Positions 44,231 through 52,691 of a DNA stretch of 64,000 nucleotides are shown here, in pieces. The notes under the pieces were generated by a model. That model worked only from the letters and a program-made list of their open reading frames with translations, was not told where the DNA came from and ran no database searches. How positions within the stretch are numbered: the first letter of the stretch is position 1; each line of letters starts with the position of its first letter. This stretch comes from Flavobacterium sp. (GTDB lineage Bacteria; Bacteroidota; Bacteroidia; Flavobacteriales; Flavobacteriaceae). The stretch spans positions 2,409,871 through 2,473,870 of the forward strand of contig NZ_CP136574.1 in assembly GCF_035195345.1 (NCBI RefSeq). Reading direction: 5' to 3'. Made by a program: the position numbers and the translations under genes.

Positions 44231-44244
44231 GTAAATCTTGTTAC
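44231..44244. promoter_or_regulatory. Palindrome (site C2) upstream of the TolC remnant
   Basis: GTAAATCTTGTTAC: GTAA/TTAC outer arms with a degenerate centre. The centre is 29.5 nt upstream of the -7 element TACTTTTG, the same spacing as sites A and B. Confidence 0.5.
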
Positions 44245-44266
44245 CGACTATGGTTTTTTGGCATCG

Positions 44267-44274
44267 TACTTTTG
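44267..44274 (+). promoter_or_regulatory. -7 promoter element of the TolC remnant
   Basis: TACTTTTG matches TAnnTTTG, 23 nt before the ATG at 44298. The promoter survives although the gene is broken. Confidence 0.5.
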
Positions 44275-44297
44275 TTCAGTAATAAAATGAAAACAAA

Positions 44298-44912
44298 ATG
44301 ATGAAGAAAATCAAACTAGTAATAGTAATTGCTTTGGGAACTGCCAATTTGTATGCGCAAGATACCTTATCGATTTCAAAAAATGATTTGTTGCAAAAAG
44401 TCACTGAAAATAATCTTCAAATTAAAGTGGCCGAAAAATCATTTCAATCCGCTAAAGCGGATTATCGTCAATCAAATGCACTTTTTTTGCCCAATATTAA
44501 TGTTTCGCATACCGGAATTTCAACAACGAATCCGTTAATGGCATTTGGGTCAAAATTAAATCAGGAAATCTTAACTGCTTCCGATTTTAATCCTGCGTTG
44601 TTGAATAATCCTGAAAAAACGCAAAACTTCGCAACTAAAATCGAAGTACAACAACCTCTTTTTAATTTAGATGGTTTATATGCAAGACAAGCCGCTAAAG
44701 AAAAAATGGACGCTTTTCAATTACAAACGGAACGAACTAAAGAATATTTAGAATTGGAAGTTTCAAAAGCATACATGCAATTGCAATTGGCTTACAAAGC
44801 AGTGAAAGTCTTAGAAAAAGCGAATACAACTGCGCAGGGCAATTTAAAATTGGTTGAAAATTATTTTAAAAACGGAATGTTGCAAAAAACAGATTTGTTA
44901 AAAGTGGTTTAA
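44298..44912 (+). pseudogene. TolC-family outer-membrane efflux protein, truncated at a deletion junction
   Basis: Encodes the first 204 residues of a TolC/CusC-like outer-membrane efflux protein: signal peptide (ending YAQ), then helical segments with NLQIKVAEKSFQSAKADYRQSNALFLPNI and LELEVSKAYMQLQLAYKAVKVLEKA. A complete TolC is ~410-440 residues with two such repeats, so only about the first half remains. The reading frame ends at TAA 44910-44912, immediately after QKTDLLKV. From about 44905 the sequence instead reads, in another frame, as the end of a different gene. A 5' part fused to the 3' end of another gene indicates an internal deletion removing the rest of tolC and whatever lay between. 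Such a half barrel cannot form a working exit duct. Confidence 0.75.
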
Positions 44913-45006
44913 CATTTTTGTAGGCGCTAATTTATTACAATCATCCATTACCAAATGGTGTTTAATGGAAGATATTTTGAGAAAAGTATTTAAAATACAA
45001 GACTAA
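44905..45006 (+). pseudogene. 3' remnant of a DUF2892-like membrane protein gene
   Basis: In the frame starting at 44905, 33 sense codons without stop read WFNIFVGANLLQSSITKWCL and then MEDILRKVFKIQD before TAA 45004-45006. The FVGxNLxQSxxTKWCLMEDIL pattern matches the second half of small DUF2892 proteins as I remember them. It has no start codon and directly follows the truncated tolC in a shifted frame, so it is a gene remnant at a deletion junction. DUF2892 genes commonly accompany efflux operons in this group. Confidence 0.6.
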
Positions 45007-45051
45007 AGTTAAATAATTTTTTATAATTTAGCTTTTTAAAAAAAATAAATT

Positions 45052-45519
45052 ATGAAAAAATTTAAATTATTCTCAATTTTATCATTGTTGTTTGTTTTAA
45101 ATGTAGCTTCAATGTGCTCCAATGATGATAATTCTAATTCAACAGCTAATCCAACACCTGTTGTTAACACGGTAACTTCTGGCACTTGGAGAATTACATT
45201 ATATGATGACAATGGGGTGAATGAAACAAATAATTATTCAAATTACATTTTTACGTTTAATTCAAATGGAGTTTTAACTGCTTCAAATTCTACTAGTTAT
45301 AATGGAACATGGTCAGTTACTACAAGTACTTCCAATGATGACAATCCAGATAATGATTTAGATTTCAATATTGCTTTTGTAGCGCCAGCTCCCAATTCTT
45401 TCACTGATGATTTAACAGATGATTGGGAAATTGTGAGTTATACCGCTACTAAAATTGAATTAATTGATGTTAGTGGAGGTAATGGAGGAACTGATTATTT
45501 GACATTTGAAAAGAATTAG
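45052..45519 (+). CDS. Lipocalin-like secreted protein of unknown function
   Basis: A 155-residue exported protein: hydrophobic signal (~1-19) followed by MCSNDD, which could be a lipoprotein Cys22 with acidic +2/+3-type residues. A Ser/Asn/Thr-rich linker precedes a beta-rich domain with SGTWRITLYDDNGV, YIFTFNSNGVLTA and GTWSV, the style of lipocalin-like domains common in flavobacterial lipoproteins. Function is unknown. It begins 46 nt after the remnant described above and has its own terminator. Confidence 0.72.
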   Translation: MKKFKLFSILSLLFVLNVASMCSNDDNSNSTANPTPVVNTVTSGTWRITLYDDNGVNETNNYSNYIFTFNSNGVLTASNSTSYNGTWSVTTSTSNDDNPDNDLDFNIAFVAPAPNSFTDDLTDDWEIVSYTATKIELIDVSGGNGGTDYLTFEKN

Positions 45520-45536
45520 TTTATAATAAATACTAA

Positions 45537-45561
45537 AAAACCAGCTACAAAAGCTGGTTTT
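45537..45561. terminator. Bidirectional terminator
   Basis: AAAACCAGCT / AGCTGGTTTT, 10-bp stem with 5-nt loop and T-runs on both sides, between convergent genes at 45052 and 45580. Confidence 0.85.
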
Positions 45562-45579
45562 TTTTATAATAATGCTTAA

Positions 45580-45882
45580 CTATCTTTTAATAATACTAAC
45601 AGCTGTCCCTGTTATAGTTACTATGACATAATTACTGGTTGTCAATTCAATATCCACATTAATTCCCACAACTGCATTGGCATTTAATTTTTCTGCATTT
45701 GATTTTAGTTGTTCAAAAGCTTGGTCTTTGATTTCAGAAACACTTTCGCTTATTCCTGCGTAATATTTTTGCATGTTGAAAGTCATTTTCATTTTTTGCA
45801 TATTTACTGCTGTTCCAGAGACAATACCTCTGTACTCTGCAATGCTAAAACCATCAATTGAATTAGTTGTTGTTAAGATCAT
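45580..45882 (-). CDS. YbjQ/UPF0145 family protein
   Basis: A 100-residue cytoplasmic protein of the YbjQ family, annotated elsewhere as a putative heavy-metal-binding domain. The family elements are IAEYRGIVSGTAVN, ARxxAxxxLxxxAxxLGANAVVG-like QLKSNAEKLNANAVVGINVDIE, and a final strand VTITGTAV. The fold forms pentameric rings in known structures. The function is not established. Its position near an efflux remnant could be coincidence. Confidence 0.85.
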   Translation of the reverse strand: MILTTTNSIDGFSIAEYRGIVSGTAVNMQKMKMTFNMQKYYAGISESVSEIKDQAFEQLKSNAEKLNANAVVGINVDIELTTSNYVIVTITGTAVSIIKR

Positions 45883-46036
45883 GGCTAATTAGTTATATAA
45901 ATTGATTATGTTTTAATTAGACTAACAGCATTCTATTTTGTTACATAAAAAACCAATGCCTTCCGAATTTAAAATTCAGACAGTTTATTATTCTGAAATT
46001 ATAATTCAAGAAAACATTTTTTAAGTAAACTACTAT

Positions 46037-46067
46037 TTTGCGACTTTATAACTTTATCTTATCTTTG
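46037..46067 (+). promoter_or_regulatory. Promoter of ffh
   Basis: TTTG (46037-46040) and TATCTTTG (46060-46067) with exactly 19 nt between, ideal for a Bacteroidetes sigma-A promoter, 26 nt before the ffh ATG. Confidence 0.82.
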
Positions 46068-46092
46068 CACTTCATTACACAAATTCAGAATT

Positions 46093-47439
46093 ATGTTTGA
46101 TAATTTAAGCGATAAGTTAGATAAAGCGTTACACCTACTTAAAGGTCATGGTAAAATTACCGATGTAAATGTTGCCGATACTTTAAAAGAAGTACGTAGA
46201 GCATTATTAGATGCCGACGTTAACTTTAAAATTGCTAAAGATTTTACTACAAGAGTAAAAGAAAAAGCAATTGGTGAAAACGTATTAACTACGTTACAGC
46301 CAGGTCAGTTAATGGTGAAAATTGTTAAAGATGAATTGACCGAATTAATGGGTGGTGATGCCGCTGGAATTAATTTATCAGGAAACCCAACCGTGATTTT
46401 GATGTCGGGTTTACAAGGTTCTGGTAAAACTACTTTTTCGGGAAAATTAGCTAATTTTCTTAAAACTAAAAAGAACAAAAAACCTTTATTGGTAGCTTGT
46501 GATATTTATCGTCCAGCAGCAATTAACCAGTTGCATGTTGTGGGTGGACAAATTGGTGTTGAAGTTTATTCAGAACCAGAAAATAAAAACCCTGTTGAAA
46601 TTGCTCAAAACGCTATCAAACATGCTAAAGAAAATGGTTTCAATGTTGTAATTGTCGATACCGCTGGTCGTTTAGCAGTTGATGAGGAAATGATGAACGA
46701 AATTGCAAACGTTCACAAAGCAATTGAACCACACGAAACTTTATTTGTTGTGGATGCTATGACAGGTCAGGATGCCGTGAATACAGCAAAAGCATTCAAC
46801 GATAGATTAAATTTTGACGGAGTTATCTTAACAAAGTTAGATGGTGATACGCGTGGTGGAGCAGCTATTTCAATTAAATCGGTAGTAAACAAACCAATTA
46901 AATTCATCGGTACGGGTGAAAAAATGGAAGCTATCGACGTGTTTTATCCAAATCGTATGGCGGATAGAATCTTGGGAATGGGAGACGTTGTTTCCTTAGT
47001 AGAAAGAGCACAAGAGCAATACGACGAAGAAGAAGCAAGAAAATTACAGAAGAAAATCGCTAAAAACGAATTTGGTTTCGACGATTTCTTGGCGCAAATT
47101 CAGCAAATCAAGAAAATGGGGAATATGAAAGACCTTGTTGGAATGATTCCAGGAGCTGGAAAAGCATTAAAAGATGTTGAAATTGAAGACGATGCGTTCA
47201 AACATATTGAAGCTATCATTCAATCAATGACGCCAATTGAAAGAAGCAAACCATCTTTAATCGATGTAAAACGTAAAACGAGAATTGCTAAAGGTTCGGG
47301 AACAAAAATTGAGCAAGTGAATCAATTGATGAAACAATTTGACCAAATGAGCAAAATGATGAAAATGATGCAAGGCGGTGGCGGAAAAAACATGATGAAA
47401 GCCATGGCCGGAATGAAAGGCGGAATGCCAAAAATATAA
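46093..47439 (+). CDS. ffh: Signal recognition particle protein
   Basis: GTPase subunit of SRP that targets nascent membrane proteins to FtsY and the translocon. N domain (~1-90), G domain with P-loop GLQGSGKTT (~106-114), DTAGRLAVDEEMM (G3) and TKLDGDTRGGAAIS (G4), and a C-terminal Met-rich M domain ending in MMKMMQGGGGKNMMKAMAGM. At 448 aa it has normal length. It forms a monocistronic unit with an ideal promoter and a strong terminator. No SRP RNA was recognised in the window. Confidence 0.96.
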   Translation: MFDNLSDKLDKALHLLKGHGKITDVNVADTLKEVRRALLDADVNFKIAKDFTTRVKEKAIGENVLTTLQPGQLMVKIVKDELTELMGGDAAGINLSGNPTVILMSGLQGSGKTTFSGKLANFLKTKKNKKPLLVACDIYRPAAINQLHVVGGQIGVEVYSEPENKNPVEIAQNAIKHAKENGFNVVIVDTAGRLAVDEEMMNEIANVHKAIEPHETLFVVDAMTGQDAVNTAKAFNDRLNFDGVILTKLDGDTRGGAAISIKSVVNKPIKFIGTGEKMEAIDVFYPNRMADRILGMGDVVSLVERAQEQYDEEEARKLQKKIAKNEFGFDDFLAQIQQIKKMGNMKDLVGMIPGAGKALKDVEIEDDAFKHIEAIIQSMTPIERSKPSLIDVKRKTRIAKGSGTKIEQVNQLMKQFDQMSKMMKMMQGGGGKNMMKAMAGMKGGMPKI

Positions 47440-47447
47440 ATCATAGT

Positions 47448-47497
47448 TTAAGGTTTAAAATTTCAAGTTATGAAAGTTTTAAACCTTAATTTTTTTT
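47448..47497 (+). terminator. Terminator of ffh
   Basis: TTAAGGTTTAAAA / TTTTAAACCTTAA, 13-bp perfect stem followed by T8. The 16-nt loop is larger than usual. Confidence 0.78.
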
Positions 47498-47569
47498 AAA
47501 TATACTAACTATTAGTTTTGGGTATCACACAACTTTAAACCCAAAACACTAAACCTGAAACAAGAGCAA

Positions 47570-48451
47570 ATGCAATTATTAGACGGAAAAAAAGTATCGG
47601 AAGATATTAAAAATGAAATCGCTGCTGAGGTAGCTCAAATGAAAGCTAATGGTGAAAAAGTTCCTCATTTAGCAGCCATCATTGTTGGTAATGATGGAGC
47701 GAGTTTAACGTATGTGGGAAGTAAAGTAAAATCGTGCGAGCGAGTTGGTTTTGAATCTACTTTGATTAAAATGCCAAGCACAACTTCAGAAACAGAACTT
47801 TTGAAAAAAATCAAAGAATTGAACGAAAATGATGCTATTGATGGATTCATTGTTCAGTTGCCTTTACCAAAACAAATCGACACCCAAAAAATCATTGAAG
47901 CTATTAATCCAAGTAAAGATGTAGATGGTTTCCATCCAGAAAACTTTGGAAAAATGGCGTTAGATATGTCTACTTTTATTCCAGCAACTCCGTTTGGAAT
48001 TTTAGAATTATTAGAACGATACAATGTTCCAACCGATGGAAAACACACCGTAGTTATCGGAAGAAGTCATATTGTAGGTAGACCAATGGGAATTTTAATG
48101 GGAAGAAAAGGATTTCCTGGGAATTCAACAGTAACAGTTACGCACAGCCATTCTAAAAACATCAACCAAATAACTTCGCAAGCAGATATTATAATTTCAG
48201 CATTAGGTGTTCCCAACTTCTTAAAAGCAGAAATGGTAAAAGACGATGTAGTTGTAATTGATGTAGGAATCACAAGAGTTGAAGACGAAACCACCGAGAA
48301 AGGCTATAGAATTGTGGGTGATGTAGATTTTGAAAACGTTTCCAAAAAAGCGTCTTACATTACGCCAGTTCCAGGTGGAGTAGGACCAATGACCATTGCA
48401 ATGTTGTTAAAAAACACTTTGTTAGCAAGAGAACAAAAGAGAAATAGATAA
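47570..48451 (+). CDS. folD: Bifunctional methylenetetrahydrofolate dehydrogenase / methenyltetrahydrofolate cyclohydrolase
   Basis: Interconverts 5,10-methylene- and 10-formyl-tetrahydrofolate with NADP, feeding purine and formyl-Met synthesis. Catalytic-site segment YVGSKVKSCERVGF (~51-64, with Tyr and Lys), VQLPLPKQID (~99), PSKDVDGFHPEN (~118-129) and the NADP-binding VVIGRSHIVGRPMG (~163). The C-terminal PVPGGVGPMTIAMLLKNT is diagnostic. At 293 aa it has standard length. Confidence 0.96.
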   Translation: MQLLDGKKVSEDIKNEIAAEVAQMKANGEKVPHLAAIIVGNDGASLTYVGSKVKSCERVGFESTLIKMPSTTSETELLKKIKELNENDAIDGFIVQLPLPKQIDTQKIIEAINPSKDVDGFHPENFGKMALDMSTFIPATPFGILELLERYNVPTDGKHTVVIGRSHIVGRPMGILMGRKGFPGNSTVTVTHSHSKNINQITSQADIIISALGVPNFLKAEMVKDDVVVIDVGITRVEDETTEKGYRIVGDVDFENVSKKASYITPVPGGVGPMTIAMLLKNTLLAREQKRNR

Positions 48452-48467
48452 TGCAAGAATAAATACT

Positions 48468-48495
48468 AAGACCTGAAATTTTTCAGGTCTTTTTT
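48468..48495 (+). terminator. Terminator of folD
   Basis: AAGACCTGAAA / TTTCAGGTCTT, 11-bp perfect stem, 2-nt spacer and T-run, 17 nt after the stop codon; the very short loop means the top pairs probably open. Confidence 0.82.
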
Positions 48496-48557
48496 ATGAA
48501 AATTCTTATATTTGAAATTGCTATTAAATTTATTTAATGTTTGAATCATAAAAAAAC

Positions 48558-48950
48558 ATGAAGTGTTTATTTTTTACATTGTTTATAGTTAGTTTGGCTT
48601 CAGTTCAGGCACAAAATTGTCATATGCTTAAAAATGGAAAATATAGGATTGAATATGATACTAGATTTAAAAATTATCCAAAATATGAATTCGAAATAAA
48701 AGGGAATGTTTATTATAAATTTGAAAATGATATAAAGAGATATTTTAAAATTATAAAAATTTCAGATTGTAGTTTTAGTCTTGAAAATGATGAAATTATT
48801 GATGAATCAAAACTTACAGATTTACAAAAAATGTTAGTACAGCAAAAGCCTTATTTTGAAATTTATAAAATTGAAGAAAATGAATATTATTTTATTTGTA
48901 GAATAGATTTACATGTTCAATGTTATTCAGGTAAATTTATAAGAGAATAG
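48558..48950 (+). CDS. Small secreted protein of unknown function
   Basis: A 130-residue exported protein: signal peptide 1-18 (ending VQAQ), mature part beta-rich with many Tyr and Lys, with two widely spaced Cys that could form a disulfide (NCHML near the N-terminus and QCYSGKF near the C-terminus). No recognised domain. It lies between folD (same strand) and the convergent prfC, with a shared hairpin at its end. Codon use is AT-rich like the neighbours. Confidence 0.65.
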   Translation: MKCLFFTLFIVSLASVQAQNCHMLKNGKYRIEYDTRFKNYPKYEFEIKGNVYYKFENDIKRYFKIIKISDCSFSLENDEIIDESKLTDLQKMLVQQKPYFEIYKIEENEYYFICRIDLHVQCYSGKFIRE

Positions 48951-48973
48951 AAAGCTGTTGATTTTTATAAAAG

Positions 48974-49001
48974 AAAAGCCATTTCAAACGAAATGGCTTT
49001 T
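48974..49001. terminator. Bidirectional terminator
   Basis: AAAAGCCATTTC / GAAATGGCTTTT, 12-bp perfect stem with 4-nt loop, serving both the small secreted protein gene and the convergent prfC. Confidence 0.86.
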
Positions 49002-49006
49002 TTTAT

Positions 49007-50602
49007 TTATCTCTTCTGATAATCCGAAGTAAAGAATAATTCTACTGTTGGGTATTTCTGTTGGGTCATTTGTATAGAGAAATCGCTATCGGCTAAAAAA
49101 ACCAATTGTCCGTATTTATCATGACCTAAGAATTTTTGTTTTACACGTTTAAATTCGGCAAATTCTACATTTTTAGGATCTTGAGGTTTTACCCAACACG
49201 CTTTAAACGCAGGGAAGTTTTCATACGTACATTTCGCACCATATTCATGTTCTAAACGGTATTGGATAACTTCGTATTGAAGCGCTCCTACGGTTCCAAT
49301 TACTTTTCTTCCGTTCATTTCTAAGGTAAACAACTGCGCTACACCTTCGTCCATTAACTGGTCAACTCCTTTTTCTAATTGTTTCGATTTTAATGGATCT
49401 GCGTTATTGATGTATCTAAAATGCTCTGGAGAAAAACTTGGAATTCCTTTAAAATTCATAATTTCTCCTTCGGTTAACGTATCTCCAATCTTGAAGTTTC
49501 CAGTGTCATGCAAACCTACAATATCACCAGGATACGATATGTCTACAATTTCTTTTTTCTCAGCAAAAAAAGCATTTGGACTTGAGAATTTTAAATTTTT
49601 TCCTAAACGAACATGTAAATAAGGTTTGTTTTTTTCAAACGTTCCTGATACAATTTTAATGAACGCTAAACGGTCTCTATGTTTTGGATCCATGTTAGCA
49701 TGAATTTTAAATACAAATCCGCTTAATTTTTGTTCTTCAGGTTGAACTAATCTTGTGTCTGATTCTTTAGCTCTTGGTGTTGGCGCAATTTCGACAAAAC
49801 AGTCTAATAATTCACGAACTCCAAAATTATTCAAAGCCGAACCAAAGAAAACGGGTTGTAAATCGCCTTCTAAATATTCTTCACGGCTAAATGCTGGATA
49901 TACTTCTTCAATTAATTCTAATTCTTCACGTAAGCGATTTGCTGGTTTTTCGCCAATAATTTTCTCTAATTCTGGACTATTAATGTCGTTAAAAGCAATC
50001 GTTTCTTCAATGTTTTTACGACTATCGCCCTCGAAAAGGTTGATGTTCTTTTCCCAAATATTGTAAATACCTTTAAAATCATACCCCATTCCAATAGGGA
50101 AACTCAATGGTGTTACGCGAAGTTTTAATTTTTGCTCCACTTCGTCCATCAAATCAAATGCATCTTTACCTTCACGGTCTAATTTGTTGATGAAAACAAT
50201 CATAGGAATGTTTCTCATTCTACAAACTTCAACTAGTTTTTCTGTTTGTTCCTCAACCCCTTTTGCTACGTCTATTACTACAATAACACTATCTACAGCT
50301 GTTAACGTTCTAAACGTATCTTCTGCAAAATCCTTGTGACCAGGCGTGTCTAAAATGTTGATTTTTTTGTTTTGATAGTTAAAAGCCAAAACAGAAGTTG
50401 CTACCGAAATCCCTCTTTGTCTTTCAATTTCCATGAAGTCGGAAGTAGCTCCTTTTTTAATTTTATTACTTTTTACCGCTCCAGCTTCTTGAATTGCGCC
50501 ACCAAACAACAATAATTTTTCTGTTAAAGTTGTTTTTCCAGCATCGGGATGCGATATAATTCCAAAAGTTCGTCTTCTTGCAATTTCTTCTATAAAACTC
50601 AT
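49007..50602 (-). CDS. prfC: Peptide chain release factor 3
   Basis: Translational GTPase that recycles RF1/RF2 from the ribosome after peptide release. GTPase motifs: G1 SHPDAGKTT (~17-25), switch II DTPGHKDFAEDT (~85-96) and NKLDREG (~139). Length of 531 aa and the RF3-specific C-terminal region (RLEHEYGAKCTYENF) separate it from EF-G. It is monocistronic, divergent from the PPIase operon. Confidence 0.95.
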   Translation of the reverse strand: MSFIEEIARRRTFGIISHPDAGKTTLTEKLLLFGGAIQEAGAVKSNKIKKGATSDFMEIERQRGISVATSVLAFNYQNKKINILDTPGHKDFAEDTFRTLTAVDSVIVVIDVAKGVEEQTEKLVEVCRMRNIPMIVFINKLDREGKDAFDLMDEVEQKLKLRVTPLSFPIGMGYDFKGIYNIWEKNINLFEGDSRKNIEETIAFNDINSPELEKIIGEKPANRLREELELIEEVYPAFSREEYLEGDLQPVFFGSALNNFGVRELLDCFVEIAPTPRAKESDTRLVQPEEQKLSGFVFKIHANMDPKHRDRLAFIKIVSGTFEKNKPYLHVRLGKNLKFSSPNAFFAEKKEIVDISYPGDIVGLHDTGNFKIGDTLTEGEIMNFKGIPSFSPEHFRYINNADPLKSKQLEKGVDQLMDEGVAQLFTLEMNGRKVIGTVGALQYEVIQYRLEHEYGAKCTYENFPAFKACWVKPQDPKNVEFAEFKRVKQKFLGHDKYGQLVFLADSDFSIQMTQQKYPTVELFFTSDYQKR

Positions 50603-50668
50603 TATTCAAAATTTTGTGCAAAAGTAACTTTTTTTGTAGAATTTTCTGTTAATACTAGCGTATAAATG

Positions 50669-50698
50669 TTGTGGAATAGTATCGAATTGTTATTTTTG
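50669..50698 (+). promoter_or_regulatory. Promoter of the PPIase operon
   Basis: TTG (50669-50671) and TATTTTTG (50691-50698) with 19 nt between, ahead of the first of three surA-like genes. Confidence 0.78.
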
Positions 50699-50714
50699 TC
50701 GATTACAACTTAAA

Positions 50715-52691
50715 ATGTATAAAATAATTATGAAAATTAGTCGACTACTTATTTTTGCTTTTTTATTAGTGTCTTGTTTTTTATCGGCACAAACCAAAGA
50801 AGTTTTATTTACAATTGACAATCATGCTTTTTACACTGATGAATTCATAAGAGTGTATAATAAAAATTTAGATTTAGTTAAAGATGATTCTCAAAAAGAT
50901 TTAGACAAGTATTTAGAATTGTTTTTAGGCTACAAATTAAAAGTTGAAAAAGCGAATAAACTTGGTTTGCAAAATGGGACAACTTATCAAAATGAATTGA
51001 AGTCTTACAGAAATCAATTGTCAAAGAATTATCTAAACGATTCAAAAGTAACTAACGAACTTGTTCGAGAAGCCTACGAAAGAATGCAACAAGAAGTTAG
51101 AGCTTCGCATATTTTAATTTTGGTTGACGAAGGTGCCTCACCTGAAGATACTTTAAAAGCATACACAAAAGTTTTAGATATTAAAAAAAGATTAGAAGCT
51201 GGAGAGGATTTCATTTCGGTAGCGCAACAATTTTCTGAAGACCCTTCAGTTAAAGAAAATAATGGTGATTTAGGTTATTTTTCTGCTTTTAGAATGGTTT
51301 ATACATTTGAAAATGCTGCATTTAATACAAATGTTGGTCAGATTTCTAAACCTTTTCGTACCCGTTTTGGCTATCATATTGTAAAAGTGGTTGACAAAAG
51401 AGTAAATAGAGGAGAAGTTACGGTTGCTCATATTATGATTGTTAAACAAAATGATGCGGCTCAAAATGAAAAAGCAAAAACTACAATTGATGATATTTAT
51501 AAAAAAATTCAACAAGGTGAAAGTTTTGAAACGTTAGCACAACAATTTTCAGAAGACAAATCTTCAGCTCCAAAAGGAGGTGTTTTACAGCGTTTTGGTT
51601 CAGGACAATTGAGTTCTGAAGTTTTTGAAAATGTTGCATTTGGCTTGAATGATAAAAATCAAATTTCAGTTCCTTTTGAATCGCAATTTGGTTGGCATAT
51701 TGTTAAACTAATTGAAAAACATCCTGTTCGTTTATTTGATGAAATGAAAGTGGAATTAGAAGAGAAAATCAGAAAAGATGAGCGTTCAATGCTGATTACA
51801 AATTCTTTGGCTAAAACAATGAGAGCAAAATACAAAGTAACTAAAGATGTAAAATTATTAGCTAAAATTAAAGCTGTAGTTACGGATGAATTTTATTCTC
51901 AAACTTGGGTGGCTCCAGAAAAAAACAAAGATGCAAACGGAACTATTTTAATTATTAATAATGATAAAAAAGTAAATTCTAAATTATTTATCGATTTCAT
52001 TGCTTCTAAACAAAAGGCAAATATTAAAACTAGACCTGTTTCTAAATTAGTTGATGAATTATTTGAAAAATTTATTGATGAACAATTAATGGCTTACTAT
52101 AATGAAAATTTAGAAAATGAATTTCCAGAGTTTAAAAATGTAATGGATGAATACAGAGATGGTTTGTTATTATTTGATTTAATGGAAAAGGAAATATGGA
52201 ACAGAGCTAAAAATGACACTATTGGTTTGCAAGATTTCTTTCAAAAGAACAGTAAAAATTACCAATGGAAGAAAAGATATAATGTAGATATATTATCATC
52301 AACTGATAAGAAAATTGTAGAAAAAGCTCAAAAATTTTTAGCAAAAGGAAAATCTTTAGATTACATTAAAGAGCAATTGAATAAAGATGGCAAAGTTAAT
52401 GTAATGTCAAAGTCAGGTTTGTATGAAGAAGATTATGATGTTTTGTCTAATTTTCAAAATCTATCTAAAGGTGTAACTAATATCATTGCCAAAGATCAAT
52501 ACTTTTTTGTTGTTAATGTGACAGATACAAAGCCAGCAGGAGTAAAAGAATTGTCTGAATGTAAAGGGAAAGTTATTAGTGATTATCAACAATTTTTGGA
52601 GAATAATTGGGTTGATGAATTAAAAAGTGAATTTACAATAAAGATTAATACTGACGTTTTTTCGAAGGTAAAAAATCAATTAAAAAACTAG
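50715..52691 (+). CDS. Periplasmic peptidyl-prolyl isomerase with two PpiC domains (SurA/PpiD-like)
   Basis: A 658-residue exported protein, probably an outer-membrane-protein folding factor. It has a signal sequence, an N-terminal helical SurA_N-type region (~30-120), two parvulin domains (~121-220 starting RASHILIL, and ~226-330 starting VAHIMIV) and a long C-terminal region. Each parvulin domain carries the DLGYFSAFRMV- or GVLQRFGSGQL-type loop. ATG 50715 is used; ATG 50730 would start directly on the signal peptide and is equally possible. It is the first of three adjacent PPIase-type genes; the next begins on the following base. Confidence 0.87.
   Translation: MYKIIMKISRLLIFAFLLVSCFLSAQTKEVLFTIDNHAFYTDEFIRVYNKNLDLVKDDSQKDLDKYLELFLGYKLKVEKANKLGLQNGTTYQNELKSYRNQLSKNYLNDSKVTNELVREAYERMQQEVRASHILILVDEGASPEDTLKAYTKVLDIKKRLEAGEDFISVAQQFSEDPSVKENNGDLGYFSAFRMVYTFENAAFNTNVGQISKPFRTRFGYHIVKVVDKRVNRGEVTVAHIMIVKQNDAAQNEKAKTTIDDIYKKIQQGESFETLAQQFSEDKSSAPKGGVLQRFGSGQLSSEVFENVAFGLNDKNQISVPFESQFGWHIVKLIEKHPVRLFDEMKVELEEKIRKDERSMLITNSLAKTMRAKYKVTKDVKLLAKIKAVVTDEFYSQTWVAPEKNKDANGTILIINNDKKVNSKLFIDFIASKQKANIKTRPVSKLVDELFEKFIDEQLMAYYNENLENEFPEFKNVMDEYRDGLLLFDLMEKEIWNRAKNDTIGLQDFFQKNSKNYQWKKRYNVDILSSTDKKIVEKAQKFLAKGKSLDYIKEQLNKDGKVNVMSKSGLYEEDYDVLSNFQNLSKGVTNIIAKDQYFFVVNVTDTKPAGVKELSECKGKVISDYQQFLENNWVDELKSEFTIKINTDVFSKVKNQLKN

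Noticed and set aside
44001..44234. Second frame over the Cys/Lys-rich peptide gene
   Set aside because: It lacks a signal peptide, runs through the terminator hairpin and is Lys-rich only because of the A-rich DNA.
45966..46000. TTCAGA / TCTGAA inverted repeat upstream of ffh
   Set aside because: Only 6 bp with a long loop and no T-run; it is not a terminator, and chance is likely in this AT-rich spacer.
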